Of a DNA stretch of 64,000 nucleotides, positions 1 through 12,116 are shown in pieces. The position numbers were made by a program, and so were the translations under genes. The DNA lies in NCBI GenBank assembly GCA_947561395.2, contig OX387182.1, positions 33,597,949 to 33,661,948 on the forward strand, read 5' to 3'. The DNA is from Buxus sempervirens (lineage: Eukaryota > Streptophyta > Magnoliopsida > Buxales > Buxaceae). The stretch's first letter is position 1; the number at the start of each line of letters is the position of its first letter. The notes below the pieces were generated by a model. That model saw only the letters and a list, made by a program, of their open reading frames with translations. It was not told the DNA's origin and made no database searches.

Positions 1-75
1 GGCAAGCTTTGCGACAAAACATAGAAGGAGCCCTACCTGTGGAAGAGGCATGGACAGAAAGAAAGAGGACGAGAC
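1..75 (+). mobile_element. Tat/Ogre-type Gypsy gag fragment (left piece)
   Basis: The window opens inside an older Ty3/Gypsy element. One plus-strand frame here has the lysine/glutamate-rich run typical of the middle of Tat/Ogre gag, just before the linker to the zinc-finger part. The matching right-hand gag sequence resumes at 13325, beyond two later insertions. The last five bases (GAGAC, 71-75) are the target duplication of the solo LTR that follows. Seen: frame and duplication. Inferred: lineage. The element is a broken fossil. Confidence 0.55.
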
Positions 76-3062
76 TGTAAAACCCTGAATTTTCACCTAA
101 TAAATAAATAAATAATAAATAAAAGAAAATATGAGTTAAGTCCTAATTAAAATAAAAAGTGAAGATTTAGAGGATAAGTAATTCGAATAAGTCATAAGTT
201 GTAAATAAAGAAAGACTTTTAATGAAATTAGCCTAAAAGAATAAAAGGGTATTTTGGTAATTTTCAGAAAAGGGTAATTAATAAATAGATGATTAAATAA
301 TAACTAGAATTTGAAAATAGAAGGAAATAATTTATTTTGACAATTTAGAAATTAATAAAAGCCTAAAAGTGGGAAAAAGGGTAATTAGGAGATTTCACGT
401 CTTAATTTGGAGAAAATAAGGTTTTAGGTGATATTAAAGTTTAATTAAATATTATGCACGAAAATAGGTTATAAATATGAGTTTAGATGATAAGAGATTA
501 AATTATTAATGTTTAAGTAGAAAAAAAAAAGGTGGAGAAAAAGTAGGAATTAAATTAAAAGGGTTAGACTTTAATTAAACCATAGTTGGGTTAGCCCAAA
601 TTAAAGTAGCCTATTAGGGTTAGTTTAAGACTTCTAAAGCCTAATATAAATAGGAGGTTAAGGTTAGACAGGACAGAATTTTCGTGGGTCTATTATTGAG
701 AGAAAAGAGGGAGAGAAAGGGAGAAGGCTGCTAAGGGAGATGTCTGACCAGCCATCATCAAATTATGATCGGAGAAAATCCGTACGGTGGATCGCCGTCA
801 AAATTTGGGGTTTTGTTCATGACTGATGGAACTACAATGTGAGCAGTGGAGATGGGAATCAGAGAACTCTAGCTTGGTGATTTTGGGAGCAAAAGTCAGG
901 TCCAGAATTAGAAGCTTCAATGGAAGAAGGATTTGAACGTAAAAGGCAAGTAGCAACCTTGGAAAACGTGAGGAACTACATGATTTTGTTTTCTGTGGTT
1001 ACATATGGTTTGAATGGATTAGTCGGAACTATATTTACATGGAATCAAATTGCTTATAGTTTAATGATTGGTGTTCTTGATGGATTTGTCAAATTAAAGA
1101 AGAAAACTTAGTTTGATTATGTAAATAAATGTAGGAGGGTATTTAATTACTAAGAATTAATCTAGAAGGTTTTAGGAATGTTTTAGAATGTTATTAGATT
1201 AATTTAGACCAAAGAAACATATAGCAAAAGCATAAAAATCCGAACTTTGCAAATCTGAAAAATTCTGTTAAAAATTGCACGAGCGCCTAGGATCGCCCAG
1301 CCCTGTAGAGGTTGGCGCTCTATGTAAAATTTGCAGATTTTGGGGATTTTGTAATATGAATAAATATCCAATAATTTTTCTGATTAGTTAAGCATGTTAG
1401 CATCTTTATAAAGACCTAATTAAGGTATAAAAATTATAAAATTAAATTAGAAAGATTAATCAATAAATTGAAGGTTACAATGAAAGGGTGTGCATAAAAG
1501 GGTCTAAATGGTATGGGATATTGATAGAAATAATTCTACTGGAATTCCTAGGGTAAAAACATCTTCTAAACTTTATTTTAGTTCTGTAGGACATGCTGGA
1601 GAAATAAAATACAGAAAACCTAAATAGAAACTATCTTGGGTGTTAAGATAGGAAATTGGATTCTAATAAAGGGATTAATAAGGAAAACACTAAGTAAGAT
1701 TTGATTCACTTTAATTGAGCTTTCAATATGAATGTTGGCTACTGGAATTTCATAAACTATGAATTTTATCAACCACATGATACATGAGTGTTATTTTGAA
1801 TATATTTGGAAAATTGCATATGTTATTCTGAAAAAGCCTTTAATTGAATTTGTAAGGATTGAATCATGGTTTTCACATGGAATGGAATACTTGGGTATGG
1901 TTTGGTATGTGGTATGATGTTCACTTTACTTTTACGGTTGGGTGATACGGCTTCTGTTGTTGAGTTGATACTAACTTTTACGGCAGAGATGTGTAATCCT
2001 CTGTGTAGAGATGTGTAATCCTTTACGGGTAAAAGTGTGTATGCCTTCTACATTAGCGTGTCCTCCCGTATGTGGTTTTATCGTGGTTTGTGTCAGTGGG
2101 CTTAGCTGTATATGGATCCATAGTTTCTGGCTAGTTAGCTAAGTGGTATTTAGTTTGGGTTGAGTTACTCCTATATGCGAGCGCGCTTCCCTTGCAAGTT
2201 AGTTTGCTCTACGAAGGTCCTATGTCTGGAGGGACACCCCAGTGCGCCGCTGGTGATTCCCTGTACATGTGGATAAGTGACCATCTCCATGTATTGATTC
2301 TGGTGCTGCATGCTGGTGGTACATGCCAACTCTGTTGAGCTCGTGCACAATAAGCCGAAGCCGGTGACTACGGCTCTTGTCTATAGCTACGCTGCATGGG
2401 GCTTGAGTATCATTAAGTAGCATTGCCCCTAAGCCGCACGGTGGTATAGCAGTTAGTTGTGTGTCATCTCAAATACTTATCATCTTTGTGAGTCCTGCAA
2501 TGGCACGTGTTTTATCACTTTTGTCTGTTTTACCCCGTTAACATCCAATTACTGGTATTTATACATGATCATCTATTTTATCGCTTTATTTGTAATTACC
2601 ATGGATAACTTGGATTTCTCATCTTATCATTGATTAATCGAATACCTCATGACTATTTGCTTACATTGGACTGTTTCTAATTGCATGCACCTGCTACTTG
2701 CTGAGATGTAAATCTCACTCCGTTTTCCCCTATTTTTTCAGATTGCTTGGAGAGATCGCAAAGATGGGGTTTTAATTTGATGGGTAGAATTGTAATTGGT
2801 ATTAATGGCACATGTCGATTAGATAAACTTTATTGTAAACTGAGTTGATATTATCAAATAAAGAATTGTTTATTTGGACCATAACTCTGATGTAATTTAA
2901 TTAGTAAAGTTTAAAAATTATTGTGAATCTTAGTTTGTATCTGACCCCAGCTCCGTGGTAACACCTCGAGTTTGGTTGTTGAACCGGACTTGGGTTGTTA
3001 CAATAGTGAACCGGGTTCGGGTTGGGTGCCGGTTTGCACTGACCCAGGTTCGTGGCGTTACA
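76..3062 (+). mobile_element. Solo LTR, Ty3/Gypsy (Del/Tekay-like)
   Basis: A 2987-base LTR that begins TGTAAAACCC and ends GGCGTTACA. Its end closely matches, in reverse complement, the LTR at 34543 that lies next to a Gypsy gag-pol frame and a Met primer site, which fixes the family. The target duplication GAGAC lies at 71-75 and directly after the LTR, where the second copy is split by the Copia insertion (GAG at 3063-3065, whole copy readable at 13322-13326). No primer site or polypurine tract adjoins it, so it is a solo LTR. It contains the conserved block CTACTTGCTGAGATGTAAATC near 2694-2714, a GC-rich cassette at 1277-1320, and two same-loop hairpins at 1984-2026. Short frames inside it are not credible genes. 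Confidence 0.88.
1984..2026 (+). repeat. Two hairpins with one loop inside the Gypsy LTR
   Basis: Two neighbouring stem-loops share the ten-base loop ATGTGTAATC. The stems differ: CAGAG/CTCTG (1984-2003) and GTAGAG/CTTTAC (2005-2026, with one pair that would be G-U in RNA). Confidence 0.7.
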
Positions 3063-3065
3063 GAG

Positions 3066-4184
3066 TGAAAGAGTAGAGGACTACTCAATAGGTCCACGAT
3101 CTACAACAATTCAGAATTTAACAATGCGGAAACAATACACAGAGAATTATACGAGGAAACCTGGATCCAGATCCAGGAAAAACCTCGAGTCTATATGAGG
3201 CGACTAACCCTTCGAAAATCAACTATTGAATGAAACGACAATTACAAAGGAGTACACACTTAACCTTTACAATTGAACTCACTCAACAGCAATCCACAGT
3301 TCGAATCCACGAACTGCAACACAGCTTGAATCCACAAGCTACAGAACACGATCAGTCCAGATCGCAGACAATCACTCACCAGTGATCCACAGTTCGAATC
3401 CACGAACTGCAACACAGCTTGAATCCACAAGCTGCAGAACACGATCAATCCAGATCGCAACAATCACCTCAGAATCCACTGAGATGATCCAATGCAGTAG
3501 GAATCCACCTACGCATCAATCAAAGCCGATCACCAGTCCAGGCGATCACACGATCAGATGAAGTTCCGAATTGAAGAAGAATCCTCTACCTTCAATTCCA
3601 GGTGATCTATCTCAGATCTCCCCCTCACTCGATCGCCGACTCTTTAAAAAAGATTTGATCGAATCTCAAACACCTCAAGATTCGAAATCAAAATGATCCA
3701 AAAAAAGTCCCAATTAAAAATTACAACACGTCTATTTAAAGAATAAAACTCAGATCGTGTAGAGCGCTGGTGGCGTCGTGAAGCAATCGGTGTAGACGGC
3801 TGGAAGCTAACTCAAGTCCCGTTCAGAACAAGTTGAATCAGTTAAAAGCGCGCTGCCAGCGAGCTGCTAGCGGGAGAGTACGCGGCATGTGCACGGACCT
3901 TTCTTTCAAAACACTAATTCACTTATGCGCTGCCAGCGGGGTGGCAGCGGCGTTAATCTTCGCAAGTGCCTTTACAATAACATACTCTGTGTAGAAAATC
4001 TTTCATTTCATTGGGCTACCAGCGGCGTGGTAGCAGCGTGGTAGCTGTGTGGTAGCATCGTCTTCTTCTTCTTTACTAAATTCACTGAATTTTCATTGTT
4101 TAATCTGCACATCTTGAAGATTTATTAGAAGACATAATTTGTCAAACATTTGCCATAACAGGAGTGTGAGTTTTCACACTTACA
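3066..4184 (-). repeat. Copia 3' LTR
   Basis: An 1119-base LTR (TGAAAGAG to CACTTACA on the plus strand). It is nearly identical to 12119-13319 but has two rather than three copies of a 93-base internal unit. A minus-strand TATA-like TTTAAATAG lies at 3732-3740. The hairpin array corresponds to 3297-3547. The U3 carries repeated GCTGCCAGCG and GGTAGC words (3850-4060). Confidence 0.93.
3297..3547 (-). repeat. Shared-loop hairpin array, 3' LTR copy
   Basis: Nine consecutive small stem-loops, mostly with loop AATCCA or AGTCCA (plus strand), equivalent to the array at 12350-12693 but with one 93-base unit fewer. Stems include CAGTTCG/CGAACTG, CAGCTTG/CAAGCTG, CTCAG/CTGAG and GTAGG/CCTAC. Confidence 0.85.
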
Positions 4185-4198
4185 ATCTTCCCCTTGGC
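4185..4198 (-). promoter_or_regulatory. Polypurine tract of the Copia element
   Basis: On the minus strand the bases just before the 3' LTR read GCCAAGGGGAAGAT. This is a purine-rich tract in the position where plus-strand DNA synthesis is primed. Confidence 0.7.
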
Positions 4199-4553
4199 AA
4201 ATGCTTGACAACAACCTTAAAACAGTGTTTAATATCAAACTCAGTTAATATTGATTTCCATTTAAGAATTTTAAAACCACACTGATAAGGAGAGACACAA
4301 TGATTGTGAAGAATCCAGAATTTCATTCATTCACAAAAGGTATACAGAAATCAGAAACATATACAGTGTTCAAAAATTACAGTTTCTCCCCCTTAATCAT
4401 CACTCCCCTTTATACCTTCTTTCAGGAGAAACAAACAGAACACAACACAACAAAAAGTATCATATTCACAGCACAGCAAAAAAAATTTACAAGCAGCAGC
4501 AACAACCCAGCAACCAAGCAAAACCATCAATAGAAACATCAACTCCAGCAGCA
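4199..4553 (-). other. Copia noncoding tail before the 3' LTR
   Basis: AT-rich, rich in CA and AAC words. It lies between the extra frame and the polypurine tract. No coding signal seen. Confidence 0.6.
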
Positions 4554-5888
4554 TCATCCAAAAAACTCCCCCTTTCTAGAAGGTGGTTTGGGTTCCCAAG
4601 TCCTTGAGTAATGCTTGTATGCATCTTGGGATCTGGAGTGCAGCCAACAGAGTTTGTGATCCATCTCCAGCTGAGTCTTCCGAATGCATTCCAGAAAATG
4701 ATCTGCTTCATTTTGCATTCGTTGCTGAGCAGCAAAGTCCCTTTGTACCTCACCACATGTAAAATCAACATCCTTTGCCAATTTCTCCAGCCTCTCTTGG
4801 GTCTCTGATTTGAACATGCTCATCATGAGCATGTGAGACCTAACCTCAGAATTGAAAGCCTCTTGGGAGGCTTGCATGGAATTTAGTTTTTCCATAATTG
4901 CCACAGCATCAGAGCTGGACAAAGAGGACTGAGAAGAAGAGGGTTCAGAAGACACCAAACGAAAAGGATTTGCTCGTTTACTTCTGGTCAGAGTGGAGGA
5001 ATCAATGGGAGGTCTGGGATGAACGATCAATTCAGCCGGAGCAGGTAAGATTCCCTGGTGAATGCACATGAAAGAAATGAAAATCCCAAATGGAAGAGCA
5101 GCAGTCTTGGATTTTAGATTCCGAGACTGAAGGATTTGATTGAATATGATGGAGGGAAGACAAACACTGTCTCTGTTCCAGATGGCATGAAGAAGTCTTG
5201 CCCTAGAGTGAGAGATCTCTGAGTGATGATCAGATGGAACAAGAGAAGCACACACAAACAGATTCAAGATCCAGAGAAGATCTTGAAGAGAGCCATGAGG
5301 CATATAGTTGGGCTTATTCTTTATAGAAGTGGGAGCACCCGGAACTATTAGAGAAGAAATGATGGACTCCATAGGAGAATCAGTATGAGACTCAAGAAAG
5401 TTAAAGGAGGGAGAATCAACAAGAGGCAGTTCAAGAAGAGAGGAAATAAGCTCTTTCAAGAAGTCGAAAGAGATTCCCCTGACATAGGCTTTGACATAGC
5501 CTTGATTGGCAAGATGGAGATGATGAAGATTAGAATAAAATTCTTGAACCAGGGCCGGATATGCAAAACCACTGATTAAAGCAAATTTTTTCCAACCATT
5601 GTCCGAAAACAATGAGTAGAGAGGAGATTCATAAAATGACTCAAGCTTGATGGCCCTTTCTAGAAGAAGTGGCCTGTGCTTGAAGAACTCATTGAAATCA
5701 GATAAACCATTCCCCACAAATGGTTCAGAAGAATGAGAAGGGGACGGGGATCTCACTGGAGGAGAAGAGATAACAGGAGAGGACCTCACAGGAGGAGACG
5801 ATGTTGAAGGAGAATCAGTTCTCGACTTTCTCTTGAGAGGCATGGTGAAGAGAGAATTGAAAGAGAAAGAGCAAACAGACAGAAACAA
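4554..5888 (-). CDS. Env-like third ORF (putative plant transposon protein domain) of the Sirevirus-like element
   Basis: A continuous frame of 444 codons. A better start may be the methionine at codon 16 (MPLKRKSR, base 5843). The N-terminus is basic, then rich in Ser and Pro (about residues 15-55). Residues about 70-280 resemble the so-called putative plant transposon protein domain, known from Sirevirus and Athila third ORFs that are labelled envelope-like: LESFYESPLYSLF, then GFAYPALVQEFYSNL, then a VRGISFDFLKEL-like segment. The C-terminal third is a likely coiled coil (about 325-400). I see no clear signal peptide or transmembrane helix, so an envelope role is not supported by the sequence itself. 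It lies 1.2 kb after RNase H, so expression would probably need splicing or an internal start. Function is unknown. Confidence 0.75.
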   Translation of the reverse strand: MFLSVCSFSFNSLFTMPLKRKSRTDSPSTSSPPVRSSPVISSPPVRSPSPSHSSEPFVGNGLSDFNEFFKHRPLLLERAIKLESFYESPLYSLFSDNGWKKFALISGFAYPALVQEFYSNLHHLHLANQGYVKAYVRGISFDFLKELISSLLELPLVDSPSFNFLESHTDSPMESIISSLIVPGAPTSIKNKPNYMPHGSLQDLLWILNLFVCASLVPSDHHSEISHSRARLLHAIWNRDSVCLPSIIFNQILQSRNLKSKTAALPFGIFISFMCIHQGILPAPAELIVHPRPPIDSSTLTRSKRANPFRLVSSEPSSSQSSLSSSDAVAIMEKLNSMQASQEAFNSEVRSHMLMMSMFKSETQERLEKLAKDVDFTCGEVQRDFAAQQRMQNEADHFLECIRKTQLEMDHKLCWLHSRSQDAYKHYSRTWEPKPPSRKGEFFG

Positions 5889-7093
5889 CCGACAAACGAA
5901 AAAGCCCTAATGGCAGAACAATCTACCAAACCCTAGCGTAGAATAACGAGAGAAGATTCCTGAACTAGGAAGCAGAAAAAGAAGAAGCAGGATGAAGACA
6001 GTAAAAAAAAAAATTTTACCTGAACAGTAGACAGGAAGAAGGAAGGTGAAAATGACAGCAGCACAGGGACACGACAAGAGAAGCGAGAGGAACCGAAGAC
6101 AGGTAAAAAGAAACAGGGGTAAAAAAATGAATGCGATTTCACCTTTATATAGGAAAAAAAATACGCTGCCAGCGAGCAGCTGGCGACGTAGAAATAGGCA
6201 TGTGCCAAAGCAAGCTATACCAGAGAAGGCTACATGCACGCTTCTAGCGACGTAGAAGGTGCACATGCACACACAATGAAAAATACAGATTCAAGGCAAA
6301 AATTTATAAAAGATGTTTGAACTATTATTCATGACAAATTCATACATCAAAACACAAAGCTAAGATTTTAGCTAAACTAAAAATCAACCAGATAATCAAC
6401 TTATTCAATCCAAGAAGTACTTATCACAAAACTGATCTTGAAGCACCTATCAAAGTTAATTCAGATGTGGCACATTTCATATCAAAGAGCAAAATTTCCT
6501 TCATGGTTTCTCGTACTATAAATTTTCTTCAAGATATTGAGTACATATGCATATTAATGAATCAATGCTGGAGAGAAGAGAGCAACATTTTTTACTTTTA
6601 CACTTCATACATATGGAAGATTATTTCAGTGTAAACATTCTTGGAAAGTATAGCCATATCCCAACTTCATTTTGGTGGCTTTCGCACATCAGAGATAGGT
6701 AGCCTTTTCTGATCTCTTTTTCTTTTCTTTTTAAAGATGGCATTGACCCTTAAAAAACCTGAGTTTACAGTTCATTCCAAGAATATACCTTCTTTCTCTT
6801 TTTCTTTTTCAGATTTACAGTGGCTTTCACTCTAATCTCTATGGCAGCCATTTCCAAAACTTTTCTTTTCATAAAGGTGATAGCCCATAGATCCCAAGCT
6901 TTACCACACAATAAGCTTCAATACGTAAAGGTGTTTCAGACAAAGTTGCTGGTTAAAAATAAGACATTTCTGTCAATATGCATAGACTCAATCTTCCTGA
7001 ATACAGATTTTAGTAACAAGAACACACAAATTCATTTTGAACAGACATGTAAGACATTTTTCATCAAAATTAACTCAAAATAGAACCTGAATT
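5889..7093 (-). other. Copia spacer between pol and the third ORF
   Basis: About 1.2 kb without a credible coding frame. A pyrimidine-rich stretch (on the minus strand) near 5980-6130 could hold a splice acceptor for the downstream frame, but this is only inference. Short frames on both strands look like chance. Confidence 0.5.
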
Positions 7094-7813
7094 TCAGTTT
7101 TGAGAGCATACTCCTAGGGATTTCCTAAGAGTTTCAAATCTGTTCTGATCTAAAGGTTTAGTAAAAATGTCAGCCAACTGTTTTTCAGTAGATATATATT
7201 CAATCATAACAGTTTTGTCTTCAATCAACTCTCTTATAAAGTGATGCCTGATATCTATATGTTTGGTCCTTGAGTGTTGAACAGGATTCTTGGAGATATT
7301 TATGGCACTTTGATTGTCACAGAAGAGAATCATTTGATCTTGATCTAACCCATAATCAAATAACATTTGTTTCATCCATATAAGTTGAGTACAGCTGCTT
7401 CCTGCAGCAATATACTCAGCTTCAGCAGTACTTAGAGAAACACAGTTTTGCTTCTTGCTTAACCAGGCAATGAGATTATTACCCATGTAAAAACAACCAC
7501 CAGAGGTGCTTTTTCTGTCATCCATACACCCAGCCCAATCAGCATCAGTGTATCCAGTAAGATGTGGGTTTGTCTCTTTGGAAAACCAGATTCCCAGATC
7601 AGCAGTTCCATTAACATATTTTATAATCCTTTTTACAGCATTCAGATGAGATTCTTTAGGATTAGCCTGATATCTAGCACAAACTACCACACTAAAGCTT
7701 ATATCAGGTCTACTTGCTGTTAAGTACAGTAGACTCCCAATCATTCCTCTGTACAGGGTAGGGTCTATAACTTTTCCAGATTCATCTTTTCCAAGTTTTA
7801 AACTAGTACTCAT
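7094..7813 (-). pseudogene. Copia RNase H part of pol
   Basis: A 239-codon stretch with Copia RNase H hallmarks: TDADWAGCMDDRKSTSG, SLSTAEAEYIAA, CDNQSAINISKNPVQHSRTKHIDI and a C-terminal QLADIFTKPL. It begins with the end of the RT-connection segment (YRGMIGSLLYLTASRPDI). It degrades the RNA strand of the hybrid during reverse transcription. It is part of a broken polyprotein. Confidence 0.93.
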
Positions 7814-7900
7814 AGGAGTCCTAGCATGTTTAGCATAAGTTAAGCTGAATCTCTTAACAAGATTTCTTGAATATTTTGCTTGAGAGAAAAAAATTCCTTG

Positions 7901-8596
7901 TTAAGATTGATAAATCTGAAGACCTAAGAAAAAGTTCAGTTCACCCATCATACTCATCTCAAATTCACTTTTCATTAAGTCAGCAAAGGAGTGAGCATGA
8001 TTTTCAGAAGTAGATCCAAACACTATGTCATCAACATAGATTTGAGCAATCAACATATGTTTGGACTCTCTTTGAATAAAGAGAGTTTTATCCACATTTC
8101 CTCTCATAAAACCAGATTCAAGTAAAAAAGAGGTGAGTCTCTCATACCAAGCTCTAGGAGCTTGTTTGAGTCCATACAAGGCTTTGTTCAGTTTATAGAC
8201 ATATTTAGGATGATTTGTGTCCTCAAATCCTTTAGGTTGCTCTACATAAACCTCTTCATTCAGATATCCATTCAAGAATGCACTCTTAACATCCATTTGA
8301 AACAGTTTAAACTTCAAGTAACATGCAATAGACAACAGTAATCTGATTGATTCTAACCTAGCTACAGGAGCAAAGGTTTCATCAAAATCTATTCCTTCTA
8401 CTTGAGTATACCCCTGAGCAACAAGCCTAGCCTTATTTCTGGTTACTATCCCATTCTCATCAGATTTGTTCTTAAAAATCCACTTGGTTCCTATCACATT
8501 CAGATCAGAGGGTCTTTCAACCAATTCCCAAACATTATTTCTAGTAAATTGATTCAGTTCTTCATGCATAGCATTTAACCAAGAATCATCCAACAA
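7901..8596 (-). pseudogene. Copia reverse transcriptase part of pol
   Basis: A 231-codon stretch matching the Copia RT family (RVT_2): NVWELVERP and TKWIFKNK at the start, [54 protein letters not shown], and the catalytic YVDDIVFGS box (plus-strand bases about 8012-8037). It copies the element RNA into DNA inside the virus-like particle. The whole polyprotein is broken. Confidence 0.94.
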
Positions 8597-8704
8597 AGCA
8601 TCTTTATAGGATTTGGGCTCAAATTGAGATAAGTAGGAAGAAAATCTTACCTCATTCTGCAGTTGATGTCTTGTTCTTACTCCATCTGAAATTTTTCCAA
8701 CAAT

Positions 8705-11335
8705 TTACTCAGTTGGGTGGTCTTTGAGAGTTCTAATCAGAGGAATAACTTCATTACTTGGGGATGCATCTCTGAGTTCATCCTCTTCATCTACAGCCTG
8801 CAAAAATTCACTATCATTACCTTCATCATCTATTAGCACATTTATAGATTCCATTACAACAGATTTCTGCAAATTAAAAACTCTGTATGCTCTACTAGAA
8901 GAAGAATATCCTAGAAAAATTCCTTCATCACTTCTAGAATCAAATTTTCCTAGATTTTCTCTATCCCTTAAGATATAACATTTACTTCCAAAGACTCTGA
9001 AATATTTCAAGTTTGGCTGTTTTCCTTTCCAAAGTTCATAGGGAGTTTGTTTCCACCCAGATCTGATATAAACTCTGTTACTAATGTAACAGGCAGTGTT
9101 TATAGCTTCAGCCCAGAATTTTGTTGAAATTTTCTTGGCTATCATCATGGTTCTAGCCATTTCTTGTAAAACTCTGTTCTTCCTTTCCACAACTCCATTT
9201 TGTTGTGGGGTCTTAGGAGCAGAAAATTCATGTTTGATTCCTTGTTCTTCACAGAAATTGGAAAACATTTGATTTTCAAATTCTGTCCCATGATCAGATC
9301 TGATTCTAACAATCTTTCCTATTTGCAAGTTCTTTTCAACTTGAATTTGACAGCACAGATGTTTAAAACAGTTAAAACATTCAGATTTTTTTCTTAGAAA
9401 ATCTACCCAGGTATATCTGCTGTAGTCATCTACAGCAACAAATATATATCTCTTTCCTCCCAGACTTTCAGTCTTTGTAGGTCCCATTAAATCCATATGA
9501 ATCAGTTCTAATGGTCTTGATGTTCCTACAATGTTGGTTTTCTTGTGTGTGGCTTTGATTTTCTTTCCTTGATTGCAAGGACCACACATTCCTTTCTTTT
9601 TATTATTCCCAAACTTGGGAATTCCTCTAACCAACTCAGACTTAGAGATTTTTGACAAATCTCTATAGTTAATGTGGCCAAGTCTTCTATGCCACAATTC
9701 AATTTCATTGCATATGGAGGATTTTAAAGAACACTCATTGTTTCCAATGATTCCATAGCAATTGTCACTTGTTCTTACACCTACAAGAACAGTTCTACCA
9801 GATTTATCCAAAATTTTGCATTCTTTTCTGGTAAAGTTTACAAATAATCTGGAATCACATAACTGGCTAATGCTAATCAAATTTGCCTTTAACCCAGATA
9901 CAAATAAGACATCTTTCAGACAAACACCATTTGGACCATTTACAGTTCCTTTACCTTTAACTTGGGAAGTGCTTCCATCACCAAATGTAACACTTCCACC
10001 AAAATATTCTTCAAAGGTACTGAACATAGCCTTATGACCACACATGTGTCTTGAACAACCACTGTCCAAGTACCACATGTTGACATCATGAGCTTTTAAA
10101 GCTACATGAACCACATTAGCAACTAAGGAATCTTTTCTTACCCAAATCTGTTTTTCAGGAGTCTTCTGAAAAGTACCTTCATCAACTACTTGAGTTTTTG
10201 AAGGAAGCTTCTTTGACAGATTTGTGACTTCCTGATTTAATGTTTCAGTCAATTTTAACAGGGAGTCAAATCTGTTGTATAAGTCCAGGGACTGACTTTG
10301 ATTCACTTTTCTCATATTATCAAAATATCCATCAGGAAAACCATGCAGTGCATAACACTTTGGTCTTATATGACCCTTTTTATTGCAGTGATGGCATACA
10401 GGTATGAACCTATGTTCAGAAAAATCAACATTTCTAGATTTGCCAGTATTTCTAAACTGTACAGATTTAGATTTCTCAGAAGTTGAAGGTTTACCTGTTG
10501 GTCTTACTTCTCCAGCAGAAATTTTCTGTGAAGATTCCTTGTTTTGATTACTTACACTCATTCTCTTTTCAGCAGAATTTGAGCTTTCAGGAACTTCCTT
10601 TGAAATTGATTCCTCATTAATTTGATGATTACCTGCAGAAGAATTTGAAGCATTAGATTTACTTGAATTTGAAATTTTCTCAAGTTCAATCACTTTACCT
10701 TGAAGTGCAGAAATCTGAGCTTCCTTTTCTTTTAGTTTTTCAGTTTTTTCAGTTAAAGAAGTTACCAGAGAATCTTCTTTGGCATGTCTTTCAAGTAACT
10801 TCTGGTTTATTGAATCTATTTCTACAAGAGCTTTATTTTTCTCTGTTTCTGATTCGTTCAATTTTTTACTCAGTTTCTTGACTTTCTTCTGAGCTCTATT
10901 GAATTCCTTATAGAGCTGATTGTAGGCTTCTTGTAGTTCTTCTTCATCATCTGATAAAGTCTCTTTATTATCTCCTGCAATTCCAGAGATTGAACTACCA
11001 GAAGAGGATGAGTAAAAGGAATTGAAAGCAGTAAAATTAGCAGAAATATCCTCATAGGATTGTGAAGAATTATCAGTGTTACTGTCATCCCAAGTAACCT
11101 GATAATTAGTCTTTTTCTTTTTATCCTTTGAGGGACAATCAGATGCAACATGTCCAAATCCTCTACATTTGTAACATTGGACTTCATCATTCTGAGAAAA
11201 GTTCTTCTCCTTTCTTGGATCAGACATTTTCTTATCAGATCTCCTATTAGATCTGTCCATGGATGATGAAGAATTGGATTGTCTCTTTTTAAACATTTTC
11301 TTAAACTTTTTGGCTAAGAGAACAAGTTCATCCAT
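8705..11335 (-). pseudogene. Copia gag C-terminus, protease and integrase
   Basis: An 876-codon frame. Domains in order: a CCHC zinc knuckle CYKCRGFGHVASDC (residues about 55-68), a long Glu/Lys/Ser-rich coiled-coil segment (about 125-230), a second Cys/His cluster CHHCNKKGHIRPKC (about 315), the aspartic protease core DSGCSRHM (about 425), the pre-integrase HHCC domain with LWHRRLGHINYRDL (about 550), and the integrase core with HMDLMGPTKTES, VDDYSRY, SDHGTEFEN and PQQNGVVERKNR (about 615-735). The C-terminal integrase domain follows (PYELWKGKQPNLKYFRVFG). The double Cys/His arrangement with a long coiled coil fits Sirevirus-like gag. It belongs to a broken element. Confidence 0.93.
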
Positions 11336-11437
11336 ATCAACATCAGAATTATCTGATTCTTCAGTATTTACAGATTTTACAGATTTTAGAGCTATTCCTT
11401 TACTTCTTTTAGGAATATTCAGATCTAGCTCATAAGT

Positions 11438-12058
11438 CTATAAAGATCCTACCAGATCTTCAATTCTCATGTTATCTACATCTTTTGCCTCTTGAATTGC
11501 AGTTACTTTAGGTCTGAATTTTTCAGGCAAAGATCTTAAGATTTTTCTAATAACCTTTGATGTAGAGATTTTTTCTCCAAGATTAAAACTAGAATTAACA
11601 ATATCTGAGAGTTTAGCATAAAACTCATCAAAAGACTCATCATCTTTCATATACAAAGTTTCGAAAGATGTAGTAAGTCTTTGAAGTCTGGACAGCTTGA
11701 CAGCTGAGGTTCCTTCATAAGTGACCTCAAGAATGTCCCATGCTTCCTTAGCGACTTCACATGAGGAAATTCTCCTGAATTCCTCAACACTAACAGCACA
11801 AAATAAGGCATTCATTGCCTTGTTGTTCCATCCACATTGATCAGATTCAGTATTAGTCCACTGATCATGAGGTTTAAGGATCACAACACCTACTTCTGTT
11901 GTGATCTCAGGTGGATGATAACAATTACAAACCGAGAGCCAGACACGCTCATCGATTGATTTCAGGTAAGCTCTCATTCTTGCTTTCCAGTAAGAATAAT
12001 TGTTACCTTCAAATAATGGAGGTCTAGAGGCAGATCCTCCTTCTTTTCCAAAATCCAT
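11438..12058 (-). pseudogene. Copia gag N-terminal part
   Basis: A 206-codon frame that starts 60 bases inside the primer site and 5' LTR. It holds the N-terminal Copia gag domain (PPLFEGNNYSYWKARMRAYL) and the UBN2-type core (AKEAWDILEVTYEGTSAVKLSRLQ, ESFDEFYAKLSDIV, KILRSLPEKFRPKVTAI). It would form the capsid of the intracellular particle. Confidence 0.92.
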
Positions 12059-12103
12059 GCTATAGATCTAGATCACACTTTGTATAGCAATTCAAAGTGA
12101 ATA

Positions 12104-12116
12104 GGCTCTGATACCA
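12104..12116 (-). promoter_or_regulatory. Primer binding site, initiator tRNA-Met (Copia)
   Basis: The minus strand reads TGGTATCAGAGCC two bases inside the 5' LTR. This is complementary to the 3' end of plant initiator tRNA-Met and is the standard primer site of Sirevirus and many other Copia elements. Confidence 0.95.

Noticed and set aside
920-1111. 63-codon plus-strand frame with a hydrophobic middle
   Set aside because: Lies wholly inside a solo Gypsy LTR and has no domain.
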